Shown here piece by piece: positions 15,409 through 24,166 of a stretch of 64,000 bases of DNA. The position numbers and the translations under genes were made by a program. The DNA is from Candidatus Nanoarchaeia archaeon (lineage in GTDB: Archaea > Nanobdellota > Nanobdellia > Woesearchaeales > UBA525). Under the pieces are notes generated by a model. That model saw nothing but the letters and a program-made list of their open reading frames with translations, ran no database searches and was not told where the DNA came from. Location of the stretch: the NCBI GenBank assembly GCA_028279755.1, contig JANQNB010000018.1:1-64000 (forward strand), written 5' to 3'. How positions within the stretch are numbered: position 1 is the stretch's first letter; every line of letters starts with the position of its first letter.

Positions 15409-16386
15409 TTAGATGTCGTTCTCCTCGTGGTCCTCGAGGCGTGATTGCTTCTCCTTGAGATGCCCGGGCAAGGGCTTGCCGCCGAAACAATAATCATAGA
15501 AATCGCACTGGCCAGTCGCCCATTTGCACAACCCTGAAGGCTTCTTCGGGTATTCCTTCATGTCCTTGGTCTGGGTGGCGACATGCACGTTCTGAATTTC
15601 CTGCTTCGCCTCTTCGATCATGTCAGGCGTGACATCCATCAGGCACTCGATCCCGTCCTTGAGGAAGTAGATGCCGACCATGTCAGGCATGTGGAACTGC
15701 TCCTGGTAGAGCATTGCATAGATGCTCAGCTGCAGTTCGTATTCCGGACTGATTTCCGCTTTCCTGCTTGTCTTGTAATCGAGGATCAGTGTCTTGCCCG
15801 CCTCAGTGTGGATCGCGTCGAGAAAGCCGCGGACATGATGCTCTTTCGACAGGAACTCAGCTTCGCGGATCGGCTTCACCGCTTCCCACGCTTCCTTGAT
15901 CGGCAACAAACGAGCGAAATACTTGATCTTATCAGTGAAATAATCGAAATAATTCTCGATCATCCGCACAGTCTCGTCGTAATAGCCAGTCAGCTGTTCA
16001 GGCGTGAGCTCAAGGCTTTCCAATTCTTCCCGGTACGCTTCCCATTCCTTCTTGAAACGCTCGTGCAGGATCACCTTCATGGTGACGAAGAACAAGGTCG
16101 TGTCCTCTGGCACGTTCGAGATGTCGGAATCGAAGAACTTCTCCAAGGCGTTGTGCACGATCGAGCCACGCGCGAGATGAATGCTCGGCAGGCTCGGCAA
16201 TCTTCCGACGTACCGGTACCAGTACTTGCGCGGGCATTGCTTGTAGAGGTTGATACTGCTCGGGCTCTGAATCCGGCTGATGCCGTCTGGGAGTTTGTAC
16301 GTGGTCACAGAACGCATAGCTCTCGCGTGACTGGCACTCATTAAAAAAGATTGTTGGCTTGGAGTTAGTGGTTTAGGTCCTTCCAT
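15409..16386 (-). CDS. RecB-like PD-(D/E)XK nuclease with Fe-S cysteines
   Basis: Up to 325 residues; ATG 16341 is an alternative start because recognisable sequence begins near residue 25. A first cysteine lies in YKQCPRKYWYRYV, and three more in LCKWATGQCDFYDYC near the C terminus, the layout of AddB/Cas4-type iron-sulfur nucleases. The nuclease core is seen as GSIVHNALEKFF, VRGFLDAIHTEAGKTLILDYKTSR (metal Asp and the D-x-K motif) and ELQLSIYAML. It likely degrades or trims DNA ends. No CRISPR array is near, so Cas4 is unlikely. Confidence 0.8.
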   Translation of the reverse strand: MEGPKPLTPSQQSFLMSASHARAMRSVTTYKLPDGISRIQSPSSINLYKQCPRKYWYRYVGRLPSLPSIHLARGSIVHNALEKFFDSDISNVPEDTTLFFVTMKVILHERFKKEWEAYREELESLELTPEQLTGYYDETVRMIENYFDYFTDKIKYFARLLPIKEAWEAVKPIREAEFLSKEHHVRGFLDAIHTEAGKTLILDYKTSRKAEISPEYELQLSIYAMLYQEQFHMPDMVGIYFLKDGIECLMDVTPDMIEEAKQEIQNVHVATQTKDMKEYPKKPSGLCKWATGQCDFYDYCFGGKPLPGHLKEKQSRLEDHEENDI

Positions 16387-16850
16387 TCCTTCCAGACCTG
16401 GATGTCATAGGCGTGCAAGTAATTCTCCAGCTGCGCAGTGAACAAGTGGTGCTTGTCTTTCGTAAGCACATTGCTTTTCGTCACGATCGCAGCAGCAATC
16501 AAGACAGCGTCGCTCGCATCCGGCACCTTCTGCAACAAGGAAGCGTCAATGCCTTCGACAAAGCTGTGCTCAGTTTCCCTCTCGCCAGGATGCACTGGCA
16601 CGTCAACAACCGTCATGTCAGGATGCTGCTTGAAGAAATGACGGAGCTCTTCCTTGGTCTTGTCATGCAAGCGACGCGCAACATGCTCCAGCTCTTCGAG
16701 ATTGAACGAGGTGATTGCGAGCGGGACATGGCTCAGCTTATGCAGCTTGCGCTTCTCTGCCAGATCGATCACAAAGCAGGTGTCCAAGAGCACCAAATGG
16801 CGCGCTTGCGTCATCGGCACGCGCTGAAGACTGGCAAACAGCTCTTTCAT
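16365..16850 (-). CDS. PIN-domain ribonuclease-like protein
   Basis: 161 residues. The fold is indicated by LVLLDTCFVIDLA (first acidic residue), an ELEHVARRL helix and PDASDAVLIAAAIVTKSNVLTKDKHH (later acidic residues). PIN proteins are metal-dependent RNases in toxin-antitoxin systems or rRNA processing. No antitoxin-like partner is adjacent, so a processing role is as likely as a toxin. Its 3' end overlaps the start of the RecB-like gene by up to 22 nt. A TATA box lies at 16870-16881. Confidence 0.75.
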   Translation of the reverse strand: MKELFASLQRVPMTQARHLVLLDTCFVIDLAEKRKLHKLSHVPLAITSFNLEELEHVARRLHDKTKEELRHFFKQHPDMTVVDVPVHPGERETEHSFVEGIDASLLQKVPDASDAVLIAAAIVTKSNVLTKDKHHLFTAQLENYLHAYDIQVWKEWKDLNH

Positions 16851-16869
16851 ACCCCTTTCCCGAGGCTGT

Positions 16870-16893
16870 CTTTATAAAAAAGTTTTTATAGGG
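16870..16893. promoter_or_regulatory. Back-to-back TATA boxes, PIN gene and nnrD
   Basis: TTTTTATAAAG on the minus strand (16870-16881) serves ATG 16850. GTTTTTATAGGG on the plus strand (16882-16893) serves ATG 16916, which also has AGGTGGG just upstream. Confidence 0.55.
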
Positions 16894-16915
16894 TGCCTAC
16901 CCAGGAATAGGTGGG

Positions 16916-17782
16916 ATGAGAGGGGTATTCGAGAGCTCACAGGTGAAAGACCGCGACGTGAAAGGCCTGATAGAGCGGAACATCCACCGCTCAAAAGGCC
17001 AAAGCGGCCGTGTCCTTATCGTCGGAGGAGAAGAACGCTACACAGGCGCCCCCTTGCTCGCTGGCCTCGCAGCGCTGAGAGCCGGTGCTGACAGCGTTGT
17101 CGTCGCAGCACCAGAAGCGAGCGCTCGTGCAATGAATGCGCACACCCCTGACCTTGTGACTGTCAAACTGCCAGGCAAAGAGCTCCAGGACAGCCATCTC
17201 AAGGAAATACAAAGCTTAGCGACGCATGCTGACGTGCTGCTCATCGGCCCTGGCCTTGGCCAAGGCGCGCATCGAAAACGATGGCTCTCGCAATTGCTCA
17301 AGATGATCACTTGCCGCGTTGTCATCGATGCGGACGCGACAAAGCAAGTGGCGCTTGACGAGATGAGCAAGGCGATCATCCTCGCGAACAAGAACGAGCA
17401 CACGCTCCTGCAGAAAGAATATGGCGAGCAATTGCAGATCCAGCTCGGCACGAATGTCTTGGTTGTGAAGGGCAAAGAAGATACTGTCATCGTCAAAGCA
17501 CGGGCACGCACGCTTGCAGGTGGCCATGTCCGCGCCACAGTCGCAGGCACTGGCGACGTCCTCGCTGGCCTCGCAGCCAGCATCTACGCGCAAACTAAGG
17601 ATGCGGAGAAAGCAGCTGCTGCTGCGGTGTTCATCGCCAAGAAAGCAGCCGTGAAGCTCGGCGATCAGCGCCAGTTCGGCTGGCTTGCGAGCGACATGAT
17701 CGACATCCTGCCTGTCGTGATGAAAGAATTGCGCGCGTTCCGAGTGACCAAATATGTTCCCAATGGTAAAGGGAAAAAGTAA
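16916..17782 (+). CDS. nnrD: ADP/ATP-dependent NAD(P)H-hydrate dehydratase
   Basis: 288 residues corresponding to the C-terminal YjeF kinase-like domain only; the epimerase domain is missing. Motifs: RVLIVGGEERYTGAPLLAGLAALRAGAD at the N terminus, IGPGLGQ, VIDADATKQ, LANKNEHTLL and the catalytic VAGTGDVLAGLAAS. It repairs hydrated NADH/NADPH. It precedes pyrD by 26 nt and is probably co-transcribed with it. Confidence 0.88.
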   Translation: MRGVFESSQVKDRDVKGLIERNIHRSKGQSGRVLIVGGEERYTGAPLLAGLAALRAGADSVVVAAPEASARAMNAHTPDLVTVKLPGKELQDSHLKEIQSLATHADVLLIGPGLGQGAHRKRWLSQLLKMITCRVVIDADATKQVALDEMSKAIILANKNEHTLLQKEYGEQLQIQLGTNVLVVKGKEDTVIVKARARTLAGGHVRATVAGTGDVLAGLAASIYAQTKDAEKAAAAAVFIAKKAAVKLGDQRQFGWLASDMIDILPVVMKELRAFRVTKYVPNGKGKK

Positions 17783-17808
17783 TAAAGCGCATACGAACAG
17801 CAGCACTG

Positions 17809-18891
17809 ATGACTTTCATCTACGAAAAACTGCTCAAACCCGTCTTCTTCCTGCAAGAACCGGAAGCGATCCACGATCGCATGGTCCGCCTTGGCAGGAT
17901 CCTCGGCGCGATACCGCCAGCACGCTGGACAATCTCGCTCTTGTACGGCTACAAGAATGAGAAACTGCGGCAAACCATCGCAGGCATACCCTTCGACAAC
18001 CCCGTCGGACTCGCTGCTGGCTTTGATAAGGACTGCAAGCTCATGAAGATCATGCCCAGCGTAGGCTTCGGCTATGCAGAAGTCGGCAGTGTCACTGCAG
18101 AACCCTATGCCGGCAACCCCCCGCCACGAGCGTATCGGCTTGTCAAGGATGAGAGCCTGGTCGTGAACTACGGCCTGAAGAACCAAGGAGCGCTCACAGC
18201 GAAGCAGCGGCTGGCCAAACGATTCCGTTTCCCCATCGGCGTCAGCGTCGCGAAAACAAACAAGCGTTTCAAGAACGACGAGGCGAAATTGAAAGACTGG
18301 ATCAAAGTGATCACCTTGATGAAAGACAGCGGCGACTATCTCACCATCAACCTGAGCTGCCCGAACACCTGGGATACAACAAATTATTGCAACCCGCTAC
18401 GACTGAAGCAATTGCTCGTGCGGATCAAGAAAGCGAAGATCGTCTTCCGCACGCCTGTCTTCCTCAAGCTCAACGCAGAACTCACGCCAAAACAAGCAGA
18501 CGCGATCATCAAATTGTGCAAGCCAGAGCAGTGGATCACTGGTTTTGTCATCAGCAACCTGGTGAAAGACCGCGCAAAGCTCAAGCTCAAAAGTGTAGAG
18601 CATGGCACGTACAAAGGCGGCCTGAGCGGCAGCGTCGTGAAAAAGAAAGCCCTGGCGCTTGTCAGGCATTTCAAGAAGAAAGGCGGGAAACGCTTCGTAT
18701 TGATCGCCTGCGGTGGCGTCTTCACAGCGAAAGACGCGTACGAATACATCACAGCAGGCGCGTCCCTGGTGCAGCTCGTCACCGGCATGATCTACAAAGG
18801 CCCAGGTGTGATCAAAGAGATCAACAAAGGGCTTGTCGCCTTGCTCGAGAAGGACAAGTTCAAGAATATCAGCCAGGCAGGTCGTGGATAA
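17809..18891 (+). CDS. pyrD: Dihydroorotate dehydrogenase, class-2-like
   Basis: 360 residues. The N terminus (LLKPVFFLQEPEAIHDRMVR) looks like the membrane-associating extension of quinone-dependent class 2 enzymes. FMN-site features: GLAAGFDKDCKLMK, the VGSVTAEPYAGNPPPRAYRL block, IGVSVAKTN, and IACGGVFTAKDAYEYITAGASLVQL. The active-site loop reads NLSCPNT, so the catalytic position has Cys, as in class 1, rather than the Ser usual in class 2. It oxidises dihydroorotate to orotate in pyrimidine synthesis. A class 2 layout is unusual for archaea. Confidence 0.87.
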   Translation: MTFIYEKLLKPVFFLQEPEAIHDRMVRLGRILGAIPPARWTISLLYGYKNEKLRQTIAGIPFDNPVGLAAGFDKDCKLMKIMPSVGFGYAEVGSVTAEPYAGNPPPRAYRLVKDESLVVNYGLKNQGALTAKQRLAKRFRFPIGVSVAKTNKRFKNDEAKLKDWIKVITLMKDSGDYLTINLSCPNTWDTTNYCNPLRLKQLLVRIKKAKIVFRTPVFLKLNAELTPKQADAIIKLCKPEQWITGFVISNLVKDRAKLKLKSVEHGTYKGGLSGSVVKKKALALVRHFKKKGGKRFVLIACGGVFTAKDAYEYITAGASLVQLVTGMIYKGPGVIKEINKGLVALLEKDKFKNISQAGRG

Positions 18892-18958
18892 TCTCTAAAC
18901 CTTCAAGCACAAGTATATATTCTTGCAGAACAACCACCCTTCGAGCGAGGTGATTGAC

Positions 18959-19246
18959 ATGAAAAAGATAGCGTTAGCGCTGGGAATTGCGATGATAGCA
19001 CTGTTGCAGCTTTCGCTGGTGAGCGCCATCACTGCAGAAGAAGCGGCGAAAATAGCCACAGACCATTTCCCGCGAGCTGGGGACGTTGAAGAGGTGCGGA
19101 AAGCGCATGTCAACCTGCGGGGATTCGATTTGATCCCGACATGGCGGGTGCTCATGTCCAAGGGAGAAGGATTCGCCCCGAAAGCGGCATTCATCGACCT
19201 TGAGACCGGCGAGATCCTGCGATATGACAGCCTACCGTATAACTAA
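18959..19246 (+). CDS. Secreted PepSY-like small protein
   Basis: 95 residues from ATG 18959, preceded by GAGGTGA. A signal peptide (MKKIALALGIAMIALLQLSLVSA) is followed by ITAEEAAKIATDHFP, then WRVLMSK and AAFIDLETGEILRYD. The helix-plus-strand pattern with a DLETGEIL strand is PepSY-like. PepSY domains often inhibit or modulate extracellular peptidases. Assignment is by pattern. Confidence 0.65.
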   Translation: MKKIALALGIAMIALLQLSLVSAITAEEAAKIATDHFPRAGDVEEVRKAHVNLRGFDLIPTWRVLMSKGEGFAPKAAFIDLETGEILRYDSLPYN

Positions 19247-19296
19247 AACCCTTTTTTATCTAAATCCATAAAAAGAGCTGCTGGTTCTGTCACTGG

Positions 19297-19737
19297 ATGG
19301 AGTCGAAACCCGGCAAGTACGAGTATCTTGATCACACAGCAGACGCTAAGTTCAAGGCCTGGGGCAAGGATTTCAGCGAGCTGTTTGAGAATGCAGCACT
19401 TGCGACGTTCGGCATCATCACTGATGTCGAGAAAGTAAAGCCTAAGCTCGAGTTCAAGTTCAGGGTCACGGCAAAGAAGAAAGAAGCCTGCCTGTTCGAC
19501 TTCCTCGACCATTTGCTCTTCCTCCTGGATACAGAAGGCTTCCTGCTCCACAGCTTCAAAGACTTGAAAGTCACGCGCAACTGCGACAGCACCTTCTGGG
19601 CAACCGGCACAGCCAAGGGCGACTATCACAAAGGCTACGACGTCTCGTGCAACGTGAAAGCAGTCACGTACAACGACATGTACATTAAGGCCAAGAATGA
19701 CAGCGGCTGGGAAGCGCAAGTTGTGGTGGATCTTTAG
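19297..19737 (+). CDS. Archease
   Basis: 146 residues, typical length. The N-terminal YEYLDHTADAKFKAWG contains the conserved HTAD metal site, FDFLDHLLFLLDTEGFL matches the central helix, and VKAVTYNDMYIK carries the conserved segment. Archease activates the RtcB RNA ligase and speeds its guanylylation. rtcB follows 67 nt downstream on the same strand. A CATAAAAAGAGC box near 19268 gives a leaderless start. Confidence 0.93.
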   Translation: MESKPGKYEYLDHTADAKFKAWGKDFSELFENAALATFGIITDVEKVKPKLEFKFRVTAKKKEACLFDFLDHLLFLLDTEGFLLHSFKDLKVTRNCDSTFWATGTAKGDYHKGYDVSCNVKAVTYNDMYIKAKNDSGWEAQVVVDL

Positions 19738-19772
19738 CGTGTCTCTTTCTCCCCGACGATAAATCAAGATAA

Positions 19773-19783
19773 AGTATTTAAAG
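19773..19783 (+). promoter_or_regulatory. TATA box for rtcB
   Basis: GTATTTAAAGAAACC-type box about 25 nt before ATG 19805, so rtcB can be transcribed independently of archease. Confidence 0.55.
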
Positions 19784-19804
19784 AAACCGGCAATCGTCCG
19801 GGGT

Positions 19805-21262
19805 ATGAAGACTATGGAAGCTGAAGGATACACTCTCAAGGAAAAGAAGAAGAATATCTGGTATATTGATGCCAAACCGCCGATGCGAGTGCCTGTAAAG
19901 ATGTTTACAAATGAGAAACTTCTTGACAAGGTCGCTCATGATGGTTCAATCAAACAAGCTGTGAATGTAGCCACACTTCCAGGAATTGTAAAAGCTAGTA
20001 TTGTGCAGGCAGATCAGCACGTCGGATACGGATTTAGCATCGGCGGCGTCGCAGCTTTCGACATGAACGACGGCATCGTCTCGCCAGGCGGGATCGGCTT
20101 CGACATCAACTGCGGCGTGCGATTGCTCGCGACGCCATTGACGCTTGAAGAAGTCCGGCCGAAGATCAAAGAATTGCTCGATCGGCTTTTCGCGAACTGT
20201 CCAGTCGGCGTTGGCAGTGAAGCTCTCATTCGCCTGAGCGATGAGGACTACCAGGACCTGATGAAACGCGGCGCTGCCTGGGCGGTCGATAAGGGCTACG
20301 GCACTGCTGACGATCTCGCGCATTGCGAAAGCAAGGGTTGCATCCCTGGAGCAGATCCAAACAAAGCATCACGACGCGCGCAGAAGCGCGGCAGGAAGCA
20401 ATTAGGTACGGTCGGCGCTGGCAATCACTTTATCGAAGTCCAGTATGTCGAGGAAGTTTTCGACGAGGACGTTGCGAACGCCTATCGTATGACCGGCAAA
20501 GGCCAGGTCATGGTAATGATCCATTGCGGCTCCCGAGGCTTCGGTCATCAAGTCTGCACTGATTACATCCGCCGCATGGAAGACGAACAGCCAGAGCTTG
20601 TCGCTGGCCTCGCTGACAAGAACCTGATCTACGCTCCTCTTGGCAGCGAGATCGCGAACGATTACTTCGCAGCCATGTGCGCAGCTGCCAACTACGCCTT
20701 CACCAACCGGCACGTGCTCGGACATTATGTCAGGAAAAGCTTCGAAGAAGTCTTTGGTAAAGACGTAGCGGCGAAAATCACCACTGTCTACGACATCGCG
20801 CATAACATCGCGAAGAAAGAAATGCACACTGTCGACGGCAAGGAACAGGAGGTCATGCTGCACCGCAAGGGTGCGACCCGGGCATTCCCGCCTGGCTTTG
20901 ACGAACTGCCAGCGGAGTATCAACCGCACGGCCAGCCAGTGCTGATCCCTGGCAGCATGGGCACGTGCTCGTACGTCATGCACGGTACTGACGCAGCAAT
21001 GAACGAGTGCTTCGGCAGTTGCGCACACGGCGCCGGCCGCCTGATGAGCCGGTTCAAGGCGAACAAGGAATTTTCGCCAGACAGCGTCACAGCACAATTA
21101 CACAAGCATAAGGTCGAGATCAAGGCAGCGTCGCGCAAAGGCATCACTGAAGAGGCGCCAGGCGCGTACAAGGACGTCGACCAGGTCATCGAGGTCTGCC
21201 ACGACTCGGGCATCGCCAAGAAAGTCGTGAAACTCATTCCAGTGGGCGTTGTGAAAGGATAG
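19805..21262 (+). CDS. rtcB: RNA-splicing ligase RtcB
   Basis: 485 residues, full length and without an intein. Metal and nucleotide sites: FDMNDGIVSPGGIGFDINCGVRL (metal-binding Asp and Cys), GTVGAGNHFIEVQ, MIHCGSRGFGHQV, IPGSMGTCSYVMHGTD and the guanylylated-histidine motif SCAHGAGR. RtcB joins 2',3'-cyclic phosphate or 3'-phosphate ends to 5'-OH ends, as after tRNA intron removal. An intron-bearing tRNA-Pro lies in this window at 41947. Confidence 0.96.
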   Translation: MKTMEAEGYTLKEKKKNIWYIDAKPPMRVPVKMFTNEKLLDKVAHDGSIKQAVNVATLPGIVKASIVQADQHVGYGFSIGGVAAFDMNDGIVSPGGIGFDINCGVRLLATPLTLEEVRPKIKELLDRLFANCPVGVGSEALIRLSDEDYQDLMKRGAAWAVDKGYGTADDLAHCESKGCIPGADPNKASRRAQKRGRKQLGTVGAGNHFIEVQYVEEVFDEDVANAYRMTGKGQVMVMIHCGSRGFGHQVCTDYIRRMEDEQPELVAGLADKNLIYAPLGSEIANDYFAAMCAAANYAFTNRHVLGHYVRKSFEEVFGKDVAAKITTVYDIAHNIAKKEMHTVDGKEQEVMLHRKGATRAFPPGFDELPAEYQPHGQPVLIPGSMGTCSYVMHGTDAAMNECFGSCAHGAGRLMSRFKANKEFSPDSVTAQLHKHKVEIKAASRKGITEEAPGAYKDVDQVIEVCHDSGIAKKVVKLIPVGVVKG

Positions 21263-21380
21263 TCTTCTCTCTGTTGTTTGAGAAAGAATTAAGAAAAAAA
21301 GAGTAATGTTGCCTTAAACACACGACTATGCACATGGAAAAATAAGGGTTTAAAAAGTTTTTTTTCGGCTTTTAAAGTTT

Positions 21381-21572
21381 CTAACCGAAGTTCAGCTCCT
21401 CGTCCAAAGCATCGAGATCGCTGAAATCCAGCTCCTCGTCTAAGCTGTCGAGGTCGTCGAGCTCAGCCTCGATATCGCCTGTGGGTTCGTCGGCTGGCGG
21501 CGCTGGCGCTTCTCCGCCGCAGGCCACGACTAGGAGGGCAATGACGAGCAGTGCGAGCAGTAACATACGCAT
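21381..21572 (-). CDS. Small acidic lipoprotein
   Basis: 63 residues with a clear lipobox: hydrophobic LLLALLVIALLVVAC followed by GG. After the Cys the chain is Asp/Glu/Leu-rich with a repeated DLDxLDEEL unit. The start at 21572 has AGAGGTGG upstream. It should be lipid-anchored on the cell surface. No function is recognised; it lies next to another acidic surface protein. Confidence 0.65.
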   Translation of the reverse strand: MRMLLLALLVIALLVVACGGEAPAPPADEPTGDIEAELDDLDSLDEELDFSDLDALDEELNFG

Positions 21573-21644
21573 TGTTCCACCTCTGAGGGTTTTTTCCGAG
21601 CCTGTTTTTAAATAATTTGTGAAAAAGATGTTTTAGGGCTCGAT

Positions 21645-23252
21645 TCAGGCGTTATTGCCTCCCTGGCCGTTCCCAGAGTCATCCGACCCATCTCCTGAGT
21701 CGTCATCTCCGGAGCCGTCCCCAGCGTCGTCTGATCCGTCTCCCGAATCATCCGATCCACCGTCGTCCGACCCGTCATCTCCAGAGCCGTCTGTGTCGTC
21801 CGTTCCAGTATCATCTGCGCTGTCGTCACCAGCATCATCGCCAGTGTCGTCGCCGCTGTCGTCAGATCCGGTTCCGTCGTCGCCTGCGTCATCTGAGGCG
21901 TCGTCACCCGTGCCGTCCGAACTATCGTCGGCATCACTGGTGTCGTCTTCCTCATCCTCTTCGACTTCGTCTTCGATCTCCTCGTAGGCGTCCTCTTCAG
22001 GCGGCAGCACGTTCAGATCGCCATTGTTCAGGCTCTTGAACTCAGCGACGATCTCACGCACGACTTCGCGGGCTTCCTTGAGGTATTCCTTGGCAGCCTC
22101 GTGGGCGTCCCGCACAGCCTCGTTCGCTTCGTCAGGGCTGCTCGCGTCCCGCCACAGGTCCTTGGCGTATTCCCATTCCTCTGCTGCGAGGTTCAGGAGC
22201 TCGTCGTACTCAGCGATGAGGTTCTCGAGGTTCTCCGTGTCCTTGCCATCGGCAGCGAGCTTCTCAACGCCATGGTGGAACCTGATGCTGAGCAGGTCCA
22301 TCTTCTCAAGAATCACGCCGACTTTTGCGTTCATGACACTGCCGACACCGCGCTTCATCACCTGCTTGGTCTTCTGCCAGGCTTCGCGGATGGTCGCTGC
22401 CGCCTCACGGATCTCGTCAGGACTCGATTCCTCGTCGAGTGCTTCGATAGTAGCCATTGCGTCTTCGACTTCTGCTATCTGGGTCTCAATCTCAGCAAGG
22501 ACTTCTGCCTGCCGGTCAGGGTCTATGTCTGCGCCTTCGACACGCGCGTGGATGCTGTTCAATGCTTCGAGCACCATCTCGCCAGAGTTCAGGAGGAAGG
22601 GCTTTGCATGGCTCTTGATATCCTGGCGCACCTGCTGGCACTCCTCACTCTCGTCGCCTTCACAATCGTTCCAGCGCTCGCGTGCGTTCTGCACCTTGTC
22701 GCGCCGCTCAACGAACTGCTCGCGTGCATTTCCGTAGCGTTCCTTTGCTGCCCGGTAATCCTCGCGGGCCTCTTGCATCCGAGCGCGATGGGCTTGGACA
22801 TTGTCTTTCATCTCTGCGCGTCGCTCTTTGACATCCTCGCGAATGCCCTGGCGTCGCTCTTGGACATTGGCCTTGATCTCAGCGCGTCGGTCCTTGACAT
22901 TGGCTTTGATCTCGGCTCGGCGATCCTGCACATTCTGCTTGATCTGCGCACGTCGCTCCTGCACATTGCCCTTGACTTCGGCGCGTCGAGCCTCGACATT
23001 CGCTTTGACCTCTGCGCGTCGGGCTTCGGCATTGGCTTGCATATTCGCACGCCGGTCCTGCACGTTCTGCTGCATCTGGTCGCGACGCTGCTGCGCATTG
23101 TCTTGCATCTGCTGGCGTCGCTCAGCCGCAGTCGTTGGTGCAGCGTCCACACTTGCTGTGTCGTCGCCTGCAGTATCTTCCTCTGCATATACGATCGGCA
23201 CCGCGCTCATGACAAGCAACGCGATCACAAACAAACTGAATATTTTCTTCAT
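21645..23252 (-). CDS. Secreted repetitive coiled-coil protein with Asp-rich tail
   Basis: 535 residues from ATG 23252 (GAGGTGA upstream; the frame is open to 23312). A signal peptide ends at VYAEE. Residues of about 40-170 are undecad repeats such as NVQDRRAEIKA, predicting one very long helix or coiled coil. A helical middle domain follows, then a low-complexity Asp/Ser/Gly tail (DDSGDD-type units) to the end. It looks like a surface stalk or cell-wall-associated protein; the acidic tail may bind calcium. No catalytic motif is seen. Confidence 0.75.
   Translation of the reverse strand: MKKIFSLFVIALLVMSAVPIVYAEEDTAGDDTASVDAAPTTAAERRQQMQDNAQQRRDQMQQNVQDRRANMQANAEARRAEVKANVEARRAEVKGNVQERRAQIKQNVQDRRAEIKANVKDRRAEIKANVQERRQGIREDVKERRAEMKDNVQAHRARMQEAREDYRAAKERYGNAREQFVERRDKVQNARERWNDCEGDESEECQQVRQDIKSHAKPFLLNSGEMVLEALNSIHARVEGADIDPDRQAEVLAEIETQIAEVEDAMATIEALDEESSPDEIREAAATIREAWQKTKQVMKRGVGSVMNAKVGVILEKMDLLSIRFHHGVEKLAADGKDTENLENLIAEYDELLNLAAEEWEYAKDLWRDASSPDEANEAVRDAHEAAKEYLKEAREVVREIVAEFKSLNNGDLNVLPPEEDAYEEIEDEVEEDEEDDTSDADDSSDGTGDDASDDAGDDGTGSDDSGDDTGDDAGDDSADDTGTDDTDGSGDDGSDDGGSDDSGDGSDDAGDGSGDDDSGDGSDDSGNGQGGNNA
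22780..23130 (-). repeat. 33-bp tandem repeats coding for 11-residue helical units
   Basis: About ten degenerate 33-nt units within the surface protein, each coding a variant of RRAEIKANVQD. The regular period keeps other frames open and creates long false reading frames on the plus strand. Confidence 0.75.
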
Positions 23253-23486
23253 ATTTTCACCTCGCATCCAAAAGCGTTTGGCTTCTTCTTGTTCAGAGTT
23301 CCTTATAAACATACTTTTTTCACGCTTGAGAAAAAGGACAAAAAAGCTTTATGAAACTTTATGGAGTACAAAATAAATAAAAAAAGATAAATAGAAATAA
23401 TTATGATATTTATGAGTTATTTTCCCATTATTTTTTCCTTTTTTATCTGGCGATATGTTTAAATACCGCATATGCTGAAAGACAGA
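23253..23486. other. AT-rich intergenic region between divergent genes
   Basis: No gene seen. 23340-23460 is strongly AT-rich with several TAAATAAA and TTTTTTCC tracts. The right end carries the GTTTAAATACC TATA box (about 23457-23466) of the membrane regulator gene. Confidence 0.5.
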
Positions 23487-24137
23487 ATGCGTTTCCAGTA
23501 CCTGCTCATCGCACTCTTCATTCTGCCAGCAGTCAGCGCCGCGACCTTACACGGCACCATCTACAACGACGATCTCACCATCGCGAGCAACGTCCTCGTG
23601 GAGATCAACACCCAGCCAGCGCAACGCTATCTGAGCTTCGACGGCAGCTACGAATTCGACGTGCCGGTCGGGCAATACACCCTCGAGGTGACATTCGCTG
23701 AGAACGGCAACAACCAGACCCTGGAAGAGAACATCACTGTCATGCAGGAAGGCAGTTTCCGCTATGACCTTTTCTTGTTTCCCGCCATCGACGTGGAAGA
23801 GTATGACGAGCTGGAAGAGCTTGACGCGCTCACCGCCTTCCCTGAAGAAGAAGGCTTTGCCTGGTTCCAGCTTGTAGGCCTCCTCATCCTGCTCGGTTTG
23901 GGAATCGGCGGCGCGATCTGGCTGCCCAAACGGCACAACGGGCGGACAGCAGGCGATCTTGCTCACGAAGTCCTCGCTGTCATCAAGCGCGAAGGCGGCC
24001 GGATGACACAGAAGGAACTGCGCAAGCACCTGCCACACAGCGAAGCCAAGGTCTCGCTTGTCGTCGCAGAGCTCGTCGCCAAAGGCAAGCTCGAGAAGCT
24101 CAAGAAAGGGCGGGGCAACATTTTAGTTCTCAAATAA
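23487..24137 (+). CDS. Membrane-anchored winged-helix regulator with extracytoplasmic domain
   Basis: 216 residues from ATG 23487, chosen because it lies about 25 nt after the TATA box. Order: signal peptide (to VSAA), an extracytoplasmic beta-sandwich of carboxypeptidase-regulatory type (TLHGTIYNDDLTIASNVLVEI, SYEFDVPVGQYTLEV), one transmembrane helix (LVGLLILLGLGIGGAIWL), then a cytoplasmic MarR-like winged helix (GGRMTQKELRKHLPHSEAK) ending in RGNILVLK. This is a one-component sensor layout: an outside domain linked directly to DNA binding. Confidence 0.75.
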   Translation: MRFQYLLIALFILPAVSAATLHGTIYNDDLTIASNVLVEINTQPAQRYLSFDGSYEFDVPVGQYTLEVTFAENGNNQTLEENITVMQEGSFRYDLFLFPAIDVEEYDELEELDALTAFPEEEGFAWFQLVGLLILLGLGIGGAIWLPKRHNGRTAGDLAHEVLAVIKREGGRMTQKELRKHLPHSEAKVSLVVAELVAKGKLEKLKKGRGNILVLK

Positions 24138-24166
24138 CAACATTTAAAAAACGAATCATATAAAGT

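Noticed and set aside
15409-16386. Cas4 nuclease as part of a CRISPR system
   Set aside because: No repeat-spacer array or other cas gene is present; the gene fits a general RecB-like Fe-S nuclease.
16365-16850. VapC toxin of a toxin-antitoxin pair
   Set aside because: No small antitoxin gene precedes it; only the PIN fold is supported.
22101-23354. A 417-codon open frame on the plus strand opposite the surface repeat protein
   Set aside because: It exists because the 33-bp repeats keep stop codons out of several frames. It has no start context, and its His/Leu/Cys-rich composition is not protein-like.
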